Below the pieces are notes generated by a model that worked only from the letters and a program-made list of their open reading frames with translations, had not been told where the DNA came from and made no database searches. The position numbers and the translations under genes were made by a program. A DNA stretch of 7,352 nucleotides from Eubacteriales Family XIII. Incertae Sedis bacterium (GTDB lineage: Bacteria > Bacillota_A > Clostridia > Peptostreptococcales > Anaerovoracaceae), in the NCBI GenBank assembly GCA_031278145.1, contig JAITLA010000105.1:1-7352 (forward strand), read 5' to 3'. The number at the start of each line of letters is the position of its first letter. Position 1 is the stretch's first letter. Of this stretch, positions 1 through 7,352 are shown one piece after another.

Positions 1-42
1 AAGTTGCGGTTGCACAGAAGTGTTTAGAAAGGATGAAGCAGT

Positions 43-309
43 ATGGCGAACATCAAATCCGCGAAGAAGCGGATCCTCGTTATCGCGAAAAAGACCGCCA
101 GAAACAGGCGGGTGAAGTCCCACCTCAAGGCGATTCTGAAGAATTTCGAATCCGCCGTCGCGGCGGGCGAGCTCGATACCGCGAAGGAAAAGCTGGTCTT
201 GGCCGAGAAGCGCCTGTACCAGGCCGCGGCCAAGGGAACCATCCACAAGAACGCCGCTTCGAGAAAGGTGTCGAGGCTGGCCAAGCGGCTCAAGCGGGCG
301 GAGGCCTGA
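43..309 (+). CDS. rpsT: 30S ribosomal protein S20
   Basis: Encodes the small-subunit protein S20, which binds 16S rRNA and helps assemble the 30S particle in the cytoplasm. The 88-residue product is the normal length for the family. It starts MANIKSAKKRI, is rich in Lys/Arg throughout, and carries the typical C-terminal segment with KGTIHKNAASRKVSRLAKRL (about residues 64-83), the most recognisable S20 signature. The ATG at 43 is supported by a purine-rich ribosome-binding site, AGAAAGGA at 26-33, nine bases upstream. No promoter is recognisable in the 42 bases available, so it probably lies outside the window. An intrinsic terminator follows 30 nt after the stop, so the gene is probably transcribed alone, as is common for rpsT. 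Family identity is seen directly; nothing about the gene looks unusual. Confidence 0.97.
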   Translation: MANIKSAKKRILVIAKKTARNRRVKSHLKAILKNFESAVAAGELDTAKEKLVLAEKRLYQAAAKGTIHKNAASRKVSRLAKRLKRAEA

Positions 310-338
310 CATCGCGCGGTTTCGGCAACAAAAATCCG

Positions 339-374
339 AAAAGATGGTAGGGGTTCCCCATCTTTTTTGTTTTG
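339..374 (+). terminator. Rho-independent terminator of rpsT
   Basis: A perfect 9-bp stem, AAAAGATGG (339-347) with CCATCTTTT (358-366), encloses a 10-nt loop. The T-rich tract TTGTTTTG (367-374) follows directly, so the run from 363 to 373 is almost all T. It lies about 30 nt after the rpsT stop and is well placed to end that transcript. The lower strand also has a T-rich stretch beyond the hairpin (complement of 331-335), but no convergent gene needs it, so only + strand function is proposed. Confidence 0.87.
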
Positions 375-436
375 TGGCGGAGAGGATACCCAAGCCCAAG
401 GCCGCCCGCCTCTGAACTGTAACAGCTTTTTGTATG

Positions 437-453
437 CGGCCGAAGGGAGGCCG
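437..453 (+). promoter_or_regulatory. Shine-Dalgarno of the 459 gene inside a small GC hairpin
   Basis: A strong Shine-Dalgarno sequence, GAAGGGAGG (442-450), lies 8 nt before the ATG at 459 and fixes that start. The same bases can form a 5-bp GC stem, CGGCC (437-441) with GGCCG (449-453), around the loop GAAGGGA (442-448). The last two G of the Shine-Dalgarno would then be paired while its core sits in the loop. The ribosome-binding site is clear; any regulatory effect of the hairpin is inference. I find no convincing -35/-10 pair between the rpsT terminator and this site, so the promoter of the 459 gene is unassigned. Confidence 0.7.
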
Positions 454-458
454 GCGGT

Positions 459-3080
459 ATGATCAACCAAAAAAAGGCGCCCTCCGGCTTGGAGGGCCTG
501 GACCGGGCGGTCGATGATCTGCGCTACGGGGACAACGTCGTCTGGCAGATCTCGGAGATCGAGGAATACGCGTTTTTCGCGGAACCCTTTGCGAGCATCT
601 CCATACGCAATCGCAAAAATACCGTATACCTCAGGTATGGCAAGGGCGCGCCCCTCTTGAAGCCCGTCTACGGCCTCAAGGTCGTGGAGCTGGACCCGGC
701 GGTCGGCTTCGAGATGGTGGTTATGCAGATACATGACATCATCGAGCGGGAAGGGGACGAAACCCATTACATCTTCGACTCGATGACGGATTTGCAGCGG
801 GAGTGGGTCGCGGACTTCATGCTGAGCAATTTCTTCGCCGTCGTGGCGCCGGACATCGTGAAGCACAAGTGCGTGGCCTATTACGCCTTCACGCGCAACC
901 TGCACTCCATAGAGGCCGTGGCGCGGATACGCGAGGCGGCGCAGCTGCTGCTCGACGTGTTCCACGCGGACGGCAACATGTACCTCTATCCCCTGCGCGT
1001 GACGGAGCGCTACCACTTCAGCATGTTCCTGCCGCACAAGGTGGACAAGGACGACGCGAACAAGATAGAACCCCTGACGAACGGCATCGCGATCAGCCGC
1101 TTCTATTCGATTGTCGGCGCCAGCGGCAACGTGGACAGCGAACAGCGCCTCGACAGCTGGGAACGCTTCTTCATGAAGATGCAGCGCGCGCTCGACGGGC
1201 GGCCCGCGGACGGGGACGGCGCGGCGGACAACACGGCGGACAACGCCGGCCGGGAGGGCATCAGGGCGCTCTGCCGCATGGTGTTCGGCACGGACGAGCA
1301 CATCCTGGACATCGCGTCGAACAACGTGACGCTCAAGGACATCCTCGAGATCAAGGCGCGCATGATAGGCGTCGGCGGCATAGGGGGCAAGGCCACGGGC
1401 ATGATCCTCTCGCGCATGATCACGGACAAGCGGCTTCCGGACATCGCGAGGATGCTCGAACCGCACGATTCCTTCTACATCTGCTCCAATCTCTACTACA
1501 CCTTCCTGATCAAGAACAACTGCTGGGGCCTCAAGCTGAAGCAGCGGACGAAGCGCGGCTACTTCACGGTCGCCGAGATCCTGAAGGAAAAGATCATGGA
1601 GGGCAGCTTCTCCGACAACATACGCGAGCAGTTCCGCAGGATGCTCGAATATTACGGGCAGAGCCCCATCATCGTCCGTTCCAGCAGCCTGCTCGAGGAC
1701 GGCTTCGGCAACGCCTTCGCGGGCAAGTACGAATCCGTTTTCTGCGTGAACGTGGGCACGCTGGAGGAACGGCTTATCGCCTTTGAGAACGCCGTAAGGA
1801 CCGTCTACGCGAGCACGATGGACGAGTCCGTGCTGGCCTACAGGCTGAACCGGGGCCTGTCGGAGCGCGAGGAACAGATGGCCCTGCTCGTGCAGCGGGT
1901 GTCGGGCTCGCTGTTTCGCGATTTCTACATGCCGGCCGCCGCGGGCGTGGCCTATTCCTACAACTCCTACCGCTGGAGCCGGGAGATCGATCCGACGCAG
2001 GGCATGATCCGCCTCGTCATGGGGCTCGGCACGCGTGCGGTCGACCGCACGGACGGCGATTATCCGCGCATCGCCGCCCTCGACAAGCCCGAGCTTCGCG
2101 CCAACGGCGCCGACGATCTCTCGAAGTTTGCGCAGCACAAGGTGGATGTGCTCGAATTCGCGACCAACTCCCTGACCACGATGGATATCGGAGCGGTGCA
2201 GGACAGGATGTCCGATTGGTTCCGCGCCCTTATGATCGAGCACGACTACGCGCGCGAGCGCGAGCTCAGGGAGCTTGGCATCAACCGGAAGATCGTGTTC
2301 ACGACCTGCCAAAACCTCTTGCGGCGCGAGGATTTTGTGAACAGCATTCGCAAGATACTGGCGGCCGTGGAGAAGGAGTACGACTATCCCGTGGATGTGG
2401 AATTTGCCGTGAATTTCTCGAAGGACGGCAATTTCATGATCAACCTCCTACAGTGCAGGCCCCTGCAGGTGGGCGGCAGCGGCGTCAGGGCGAAGCTTCC
2501 GCATATCGAGCCGGAAAACACCTATTTCCGCCTCGACGGCGGCACGATGGGCGGCGCGTATTACCAGCGCATAGATGTCGTGGTGCGCGTGGACCCGCAG
2601 AATTATTACGAATATCCCTACCACAAGAAGCCGGCGATTGCGCGGGCAATCGGCGCGATCAACCTGCACTACAGGGACAAGGACAAGGTGCTCATGCTGC
2701 TCGTCCCGGGGCGCCTCGGCACGACCTCGCCGGAGCTGGGCGTCCCCGTGCGCTTCGCGGAGATCAGCAATATGAGCATCGCCTGCGAGGTGGCCTACGA
2801 GGGCGCCGGCTACATGCCGGAGCTTTCCTTCGGCAGCCACTTCTTTCAGGACCTCGTCGAAACGGATATATTCTACGCGTCCATATTCGAGAACAAGAAC
2901 ACGACGCTGCATTACAATCCCGATTTCCTGCGCGGCCGGGAAAACATCTTGCGGGAGGTGTACGGCGATGCGGATTCGGAGGACCTGTCCGAGATCGTGC
3001 AGGTCTGCGACGTGTCGGATATGGGCCTTATGATTGCGACGGATATAACGACGGGGGAAACCCTGTGCGGTACCTTTTGA
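459..3080 (+). CDS. PEP-synthase-like ATP-grasp protein with degenerate KaiC-like N-terminal domain
   Basis: An 873-residue cytoplasmic protein of unknown substrate. Residues about 12-200 ([18 protein letters not shown]..., then YIFDSMTDL at 104-112) resemble a KaiC/RecA-fold domain, but no Walker A motif is present. A low-complexity Ala/Asp/Gly linker (about 249-266) follows. Residues about 297-670 form a PPDK_N ATP-grasp domain: GGKATGM with K311, [11 protein letters not shown] with R407, FAGKYES (420-426), DVEF with E648 and LLQCRPLQ with R667, matching positions that bind or act on ATP in pyruvate phosphate dikinase and PEP synthase. The remaining 203 residues hold [14 protein letters not shown] (751-764) and GSHFFQ (792-797). 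They show no TxGGxxSHxA phosphohistidine motif and no PEP/pyruvate barrel, so a name such as PEP synthase would be misleading. No signal peptide or membrane segment is visible. The start is fixed by a strong Shine-Dalgarno. The gene ends 4 nt before lepA, suggesting one operon. Confidence 0.88.
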   Translation: MINQKKAPSGLEGLDRAVDDLRYGDNVVWQISEIEEYAFFAEPFASISIRNRKNTVYLRYGKGAPLLKPVYGLKVVELDPAVGFEMVVMQIHDIIEREGDETHYIFDSMTDLQREWVADFMLSNFFAVVAPDIVKHKCVAYYAFTRNLHSIEAVARIREAAQLLLDVFHADGNMYLYPLRVTERYHFSMFLPHKVDKDDANKIEPLTNGIAISRFYSIVGASGNVDSEQRLDSWERFFMKMQRALDGRPADGDGAADNTADNAGREGIRALCRMVFGTDEHILDIASNNVTLKDILEIKARMIGVGGIGGKATGMILSRMITDKRLPDIARMLEPHDSFYICSNLYYTFLIKNNCWGLKLKQRTKRGYFTVAEILKEKIMEGSFSDNIREQFRRMLEYYGQSPIIVRSSSLLEDGFGNAFAGKYESVFCVNVGTLEERLIAFENAVRTVYASTMDESVLAYRLNRGLSEREEQMALLVQRVSGSLFRDFYMPAAAGVAYSYNSYRWSREIDPTQGMIRLVMGLGTRAVDRTDGDYPRIAALDKPELRANGADDLSKFAQHKVDVLEFATNSLTTMDIGAVQDRMSDWFRALMIEHDYARERELRELGINRKIVFTTCQNLLRREDFVNSIRKILAAVEKEYDYPVDVEFAVNFSKDGNFMINLLQCRPLQVGGSGVRAKLPHIEPENTYFRLDGGTMGGAYYQRIDVVVRVDPQNYYEYPYHKKPAIARAIGAINLHYRDKDKVLMLLVPGRLGTTSPELGVPVRFAEISNMSIACEVAYEGAGYMPELSFGSHFFQDLVETDIFYASIFENKNTTLHYNPDFLRGRENILREVYGDADSEDLSEIVQVCDVSDMGLMIATDITTGETLCGTF
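1222..1245 (+). repeat. Two-copy 12-bp tandem repeat in an interdomain linker
   Basis: CGGCGGACAACA (1222-1233) is followed directly by CGGCGGACAACG (1234-1245), identical at 11 of 12 positions. The period is four codons, giving Ala-Asp-Asn-Thr then Ala-Asp-Asn-Ala in the linker between the KaiC-like and ATP-grasp domains of the 459 gene. Copy-number change by slippage would keep the reading frame. It probably only marks a flexible linker. Confidence 0.75.
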
Positions 3081-3084
3081 ATTT

Positions 3085-4884
<1,800 letters not shown>

Positions 4885-4909
4885 CGAAAAATTGAATGGT
4901 AACGTAAAA

Positions 4910-6049
4910 ATGCAAGAACTCGGGCTGTATGTGCACATTCCATTCTGCGCGCAAAAATGCCTCTACTGCGACTTCCTTTCCTTCGCGCACACGGACGCCG
5001 CGCTGCGGGAGGCCTACACGCGCGCGCTCGTCGCGGAGATCCGGCGGCAAGGTACGTTTTACGATAACAGGTTTTGTGTAAACTCCGTCTTTCTGGGCGG
5101 CGGCACCCCCTCCCTGCTCTCGGCGGAGCAGCTTTCGCGGATCCTGACGGCGCTTTCCCGCGCCTTCCCGCAAGCGCGGGACTGCGAAACGACGATGGAG
5201 GCGAACCCCGACTCCCTGGACGCGCGCAAGCTCGACGCCGCCCTCTCGCGGGGCGTGAACCGGCTCAGCATGGGCGTGCAGGCGCTCTCGGACCCCCTCC
5301 TGCGCACGCTCGGCCGCCTCCACACGCGCGCGGGTTTTCTCGCGAGCCACGAGGCCGCGCGCCGCGCGGGCTTTCGCAACATCAATCTGGATCTGATGTT
5401 CGCCTTTCCCACGCAGACCCTTGCGGACTGGCGCGAAACCCTGGCGGAAGCCATAGACCTGCGGCCCGCGCACCTGTCCTTCTACAGCCTGCAACCGGAG
5501 GAAGGCACGCCCATGCGGGAGGCCCTGCGGGCGGGCAAGCTCGTCGCGGTCGACGAGGACACCGACAGGGAGATGTATCATTACGCCGTGCGGACGCTCT
5601 CGGGCGCCGGCTACGCGCATTACGAGATATCGAACGCCGCGCGGCCCGGCTTTCGCTGCCGGCACAATCTGAAATACTGGTCCATGCGGCCCTATCTCGG
5701 CCTCGGCCTCGGCGCGCATTCCTACGCGGACGGCGTCCGCTTCTCAAACACGGAGGACCTGCGCGCCTACCTTGCGGCTGCGGACGAGGGCGCGCCTCGC
5801 AGGGCGCACGCGCATCTGTGCGCGCGGGACGAGCGCATTGCGGAATACATGTTTTTGGGCCTGCGGCGGATCGCGGGCGTATGCGAGGCGGAGTACCGGC
5901 GCACCTTCGGCGAGGACCTCCGCGCGCGCTTCGGCGGGGAGATAGACCGCCTGACGGGCGAGGGCCTTCTGACGCGCGCGGACGGCGCCCTGCGGCTTAC
6001 GGCGCGGGGGCTGGATATGTCCAACCGGGTCTTTGCGGCCTTCGTGTAA
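4910..6049 (+). CDS. hemW: HemW, radical-SAM heme chaperone (HemN-like)
   Basis: HemW is a radical-SAM protein related to coproporphyrinogen III dehydrogenase (HemN). Characterised members bind and deliver heme rather than oxidise coproporphyrinogen. Using the ATG at 4910 the product is 379 residues. LGLYVHIPFC (4-13) leads into the [4Fe-4S]/SAM motif CAQKCLYCDF, with Cys13, Cys17 and Cys20; the CDF ending is typical of HemW. Further family blocks are GGGTPS (63-68), RLSMGVQAL (118-126), HYEISNAARPG (237-247), CRHNLKYW (250-257), GLGLGAHSY (264-272) and a HemN C-terminal region with GLRRIAGV (317-324). An in-frame TTG at 4892 would add six residues. The ATG is preferred because HemW proteins usually begin just before the LYxHIPFC block, but neither start has a strong ribosome-binding site. 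The gene begins 25 nt after lepA, so it is probably cotranscribed. No terminator with a T-run is seen after its stop. Confidence 0.95.
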   Translation: MQELGLYVHIPFCAQKCLYCDFLSFAHTDAALREAYTRALVAEIRRQGTFYDNRFCVNSVFLGGGTPSLLSAEQLSRILTALSRAFPQARDCETTMEANPDSLDARKLDAALSRGVNRLSMGVQALSDPLLRTLGRLHTRAGFLASHEAARRAGFRNINLDLMFAFPTQTLADWRETLAEAIDLRPAHLSFYSLQPEEGTPMREALRAGKLVAVDEDTDREMYHYAVRTLSGAGYAHYEISNAARPGFRCRHNLKYWSMRPYLGLGLGAHSYADGVRFSNTEDLRAYLAAADEGAPRRAHAHLCARDERIAEYMFLGLRRIAGVCEAEYRRTFGEDLRARFGGEIDRLTGEGLLTRADGALRLTARGLDMSNRVFAAFV

Positions 6050-6069
6050 GCGCTCGTTTGCGGGTGCGC

Positions 6070-6098
6070 TTGACAAAACACACGAACGCGAGTAAAAT
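6070..6098 (+). promoter_or_regulatory. Sigma-70/sigma-A-type promoter for the 6137 gene
   Basis: A perfect -35 box TTGACA (6070-6075) and a -10 box TAAAAT (6093-6098, five of six consensus bases) are separated by the optimal 17 nt. They lie in the AT-rich 81-nt gap after hemW. Transcription would start near 6104-6106, leaving a leader of about 30 nt before the ATG at 6137. This is the only near-consensus promoter I find in the window, and it implies that the ATPase gene is transcribed independently of the lepA-hemW unit. Confidence 0.75.
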
Positions 6099-6136
6099 AA
6101 AATCAGATATTAGATTATTCGTATTTTGGTGTGCGC

Positions 6137-7351
6137 ATGTATATTCACAGGGCAATGGAAAGCTATATACGCAGTCTGTCGGAGCAGTTTCCGGCAATCC
6201 TCGTGACCGGGCCGCGGCAGGTGGGCAAAACCACGATGCTCCGGCATATTTCCGCCGCGGATCGCAAATACGTGTCGCTCGACGAGCCGGCGGCGCGGGA
6301 TTTGGCGCTCCGGGAGCCCGCGCTCTTTCTCGCAAAATACGCGCCGCCCGTATTGATCGACGAGATACAATACGCGCCCCGGCTGCTTCCCTTGATCAAG
6401 CTCGCCGTCGATGCCGACGGAAGCAAGGGCGGCTATTGGCTCACGGGCTCGCAGGTGTTTTGGATGATGAAGGGTGTGAGCGAAAGCCTTGCGGGGCGCA
6501 TGGCCGTGGTACAGCTGCTCGGCTTGAGCGAAAGGGAGCGTGCGGGAAAAGAAAGCGTCCCCTTCAACCCGGAGGCATTCTCCGCCGCGGGCGGAGGGAC
6601 GTCTGCGGGCGCAATGTCGCTTCGCGCCCTGTACGAACGGATATTCAGGGGCTCCATGCCCGCCTTGTATGCGGGCGTAACGGATCGGGACGCGTTTTAC
6701 AACGGCTATGTGGCGACCTATATCGAAAGGGACATACGCGCATTGACGCAGGTCGCCGATGAAATGAAATTCTATCGCTTCCTCGTTGCCTGCGCGGGAA
6801 GAACGGGCGGGATTCTCAATTACGCGGATCTGGCCTCCGACGCCGATGTCAGCCAGCCGACCGCCAAAAGCTGGCTTTCCTTGCTCGTTTCCACCGGCAT
6901 CGTTTACCTGCTGTACCCCTATTACGGCAATGCGCTCAAGAGGGCGATCAAGACGCCCAAGCTCTATTTCACCGATACGGGGCTGTGCGCCTTTCTGACG
7001 CGCTGGGACAGCCCGGAAAGCTTGGAAAACGGCGCGATGAACGGCGCCGTCTTTGAAACCTACGCGATAAGCGAGATACTGAAAAGCTATTACTTTGCGG
7101 GTCTGCGGCCGCCCATGTATTACTTCAGAGATACGGAGCGGCGGGAAATCGACCTGATCCTCGAAAAGAATATGACGCTGTATCCCGTGGAGATCAAGAA
7201 AAGCGCCAACCCCGGCCGGCGCGCGGTGAAGCACTTCGACCTGCTGGAAAAGACGGGCCCGGCGGTCGGAACCGGCGCGGTCATCTGCTTCTCCGACACC
7301 GTGATGCCCATCGACGCGAAGAACGTCGCCATCCCGATAGGAATGCTGTGA
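6137..7351 (+). CDS. AAA_14/DUF4143-type ATPase with PD-(D/E)XK-like C-terminus
   Basis: A 404-residue protein of a widespread bacterial/archaeal ATPase family whose function is not established. The N-terminal AAA_14-type domain has Walker A GPRQVGKTT (25-33), Walker B PVLIDEIQ (71-78, acidic pair D75-E76) and a sensor-like LTGSQ (102-106). The DUF4143 part follows: YIERDIRAL (195-203), then a winged-helix-like stretch (about 225-262, NYADLASDADVSQPTAKSW). The C-terminus has VFETYAISEIL (305-315), EID with D339 and VEIKK with E352/K354, a PD-(D/E)XK nuclease-fold signature. Residues about 131-160 form a Gly/Ser/Ala-rich, probably loop-like segment. Possible starts are GTG 6131, ATG 6137 and ATG 6155. 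6137 is chosen because MYIHRxME matches the usual family start, but no strong Shine-Dalgarno is visible. It has its own promoter, and its stop lies 1 nt before the window end. Such genes are often accessory and multi-copy, so horizontal acquisition is possible but not shown. Confidence 0.9.
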   Translation: MYIHRAMESYIRSLSEQFPAILVTGPRQVGKTTMLRHISAADRKYVSLDEPAARDLALREPALFLAKYAPPVLIDEIQYAPRLLPLIKLAVDADGSKGGYWLTGSQVFWMMKGVSESLAGRMAVVQLLGLSERERAGKESVPFNPEAFSAAGGGTSAGAMSLRALYERIFRGSMPALYAGVTDRDAFYNGYVATYIERDIRALTQVADEMKFYRFLVACAGRTGGILNYADLASDADVSQPTAKSWLSLLVSTGIVYLLYPYYGNALKRAIKTPKLYFTDTGLCAFLTRWDSPESLENGAMNGAVFETYAISEILKSYYFAGLRPPMYYFRDTERREIDLILEKNMTLYPVEIKKSANPGRRAVKHFDLLEKTGPAVGTGAVICFSDTVMPIDAKNVAIPIGML

Positions 7352-7352
7352 G

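Noticed and set aside
375..458. A promoter for the ATP-grasp gene in the gap after the rpsT terminator
   Set aside because: Weak -10-like strings occur (GATACC near 385, TGTAAC near 418), but none has an acceptable -35 box at 16-18 nt, so I do not call one.
24..2312. A 762-residue open frame on the - strand opposite rpsT and the ATP-grasp gene
   Set aside because: It overlaps two well-supported genes almost completely, is rich in His/Arg/Val/Ala as expected from the reverse of GC-rich codons, and shows no recognisable domain.
459..3080. Calling the 873-residue protein phosphoenolpyruvate synthase (ppsA)
   Set aside because: The ATP-grasp part fits, but the phosphohistidine and PEP/pyruvate domains needed for that reaction are not visible.
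4910..6049. Calling the radical-SAM gene hemN (coproporphyrinogen III dehydrogenase)
   Set aside because: The CxxxCxxCDF motif, the short N-terminus and the roughly 380-residue length fit HemW better than HemN.
6048..6071. Inverted repeat AAGCGC/GCGCTT just after hemW as a terminator
   Set aside because: Only six base pairs with a 12-nt loop and no T-run after it; its right arm overlaps the -35 box, so it is more likely coincidental.
5074..6762. A 562-residue + strand open frame running across hemW into the ATPase gene
   Set aside because: It is an out-of-frame reading of two strongly identified genes, crosses their promoter region, and its Arg/Pro/Ala/Gly-rich composition is that of a shifted frame.
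6110..7234. A 374-residue open frame on the - strand opposite the ATPase gene
   Set aside because: Antisense to a gene with clear Walker A, Walker B and nuclease-like motifs; no motif of its own.

Overview
The window is a compact, high-GC bacterial chromosomal segment with five genes, all on the + strand: rpsT, an unnamed 873-residue ATP-grasp protein, lepA, hemW and an unnamed AAA_14/DUF4143-type ATPase. I see no tRNA, rRNA, CRISPR array, insertion sequence or integrase. The neighbourhood rpsT...lepA-hemW is a classic arrangement in Bacillota, especially Clostridia, so a high-GC Clostridia-type organism is the most economical guess. The frequent use of the AUA isoleucine codon in otherwise GC-rich genes is weakly consistent with that. 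The assignment is an inference from gene order and is not secure.

Layout. rpsT (43-309) ends in a clear intrinsic terminator (about 339-374). After a 149-nt intergenic region, a strong Shine-Dalgarno sequence, partly folded in a small GC hairpin, starts the 873-residue protein (459-3080). That protein has a probable P-loop-less KaiC/RecA-like N-terminal domain, a complete-looking PPDK_N (PEP-synthase-type) ATP-grasp domain and a C-terminal module of unknown role. It lacks the phosphohistidine and PEP/pyruvate domains of a real PEP synthase. lepA (3085-4884) starts 4 nt after its stop with no visible ribosome-binding site, which suggests translational coupling. hemW follows (best start 4910, end 6049). 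These three genes look like one transcription unit.

A near-consensus sigma-70-type promoter (TTGACA, 17-nt spacer, TAAAAT; 6070-6098) then starts a separate unit. It holds a 404-residue ATPase (6137-7351) with a Walker A motif and a C-terminal PD-(D/E)XK-like nuclease signature, complete to 1 nt before the window end.

How the genes relate. rpsT and lepA serve the ribosome (small-subunit protein; ribosome-associated GTPase). hemW encodes a radical-SAM heme chaperone. The ATP-grasp protein has no known partner here, but its tight coupling to lepA makes it the main unexplained element. In many Clostridia I would expect the sporulation genes gpr and spoIIP between rpsT and lepA, and hrcA-grpE-dnaK after hemW. 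Neither set is in this window.
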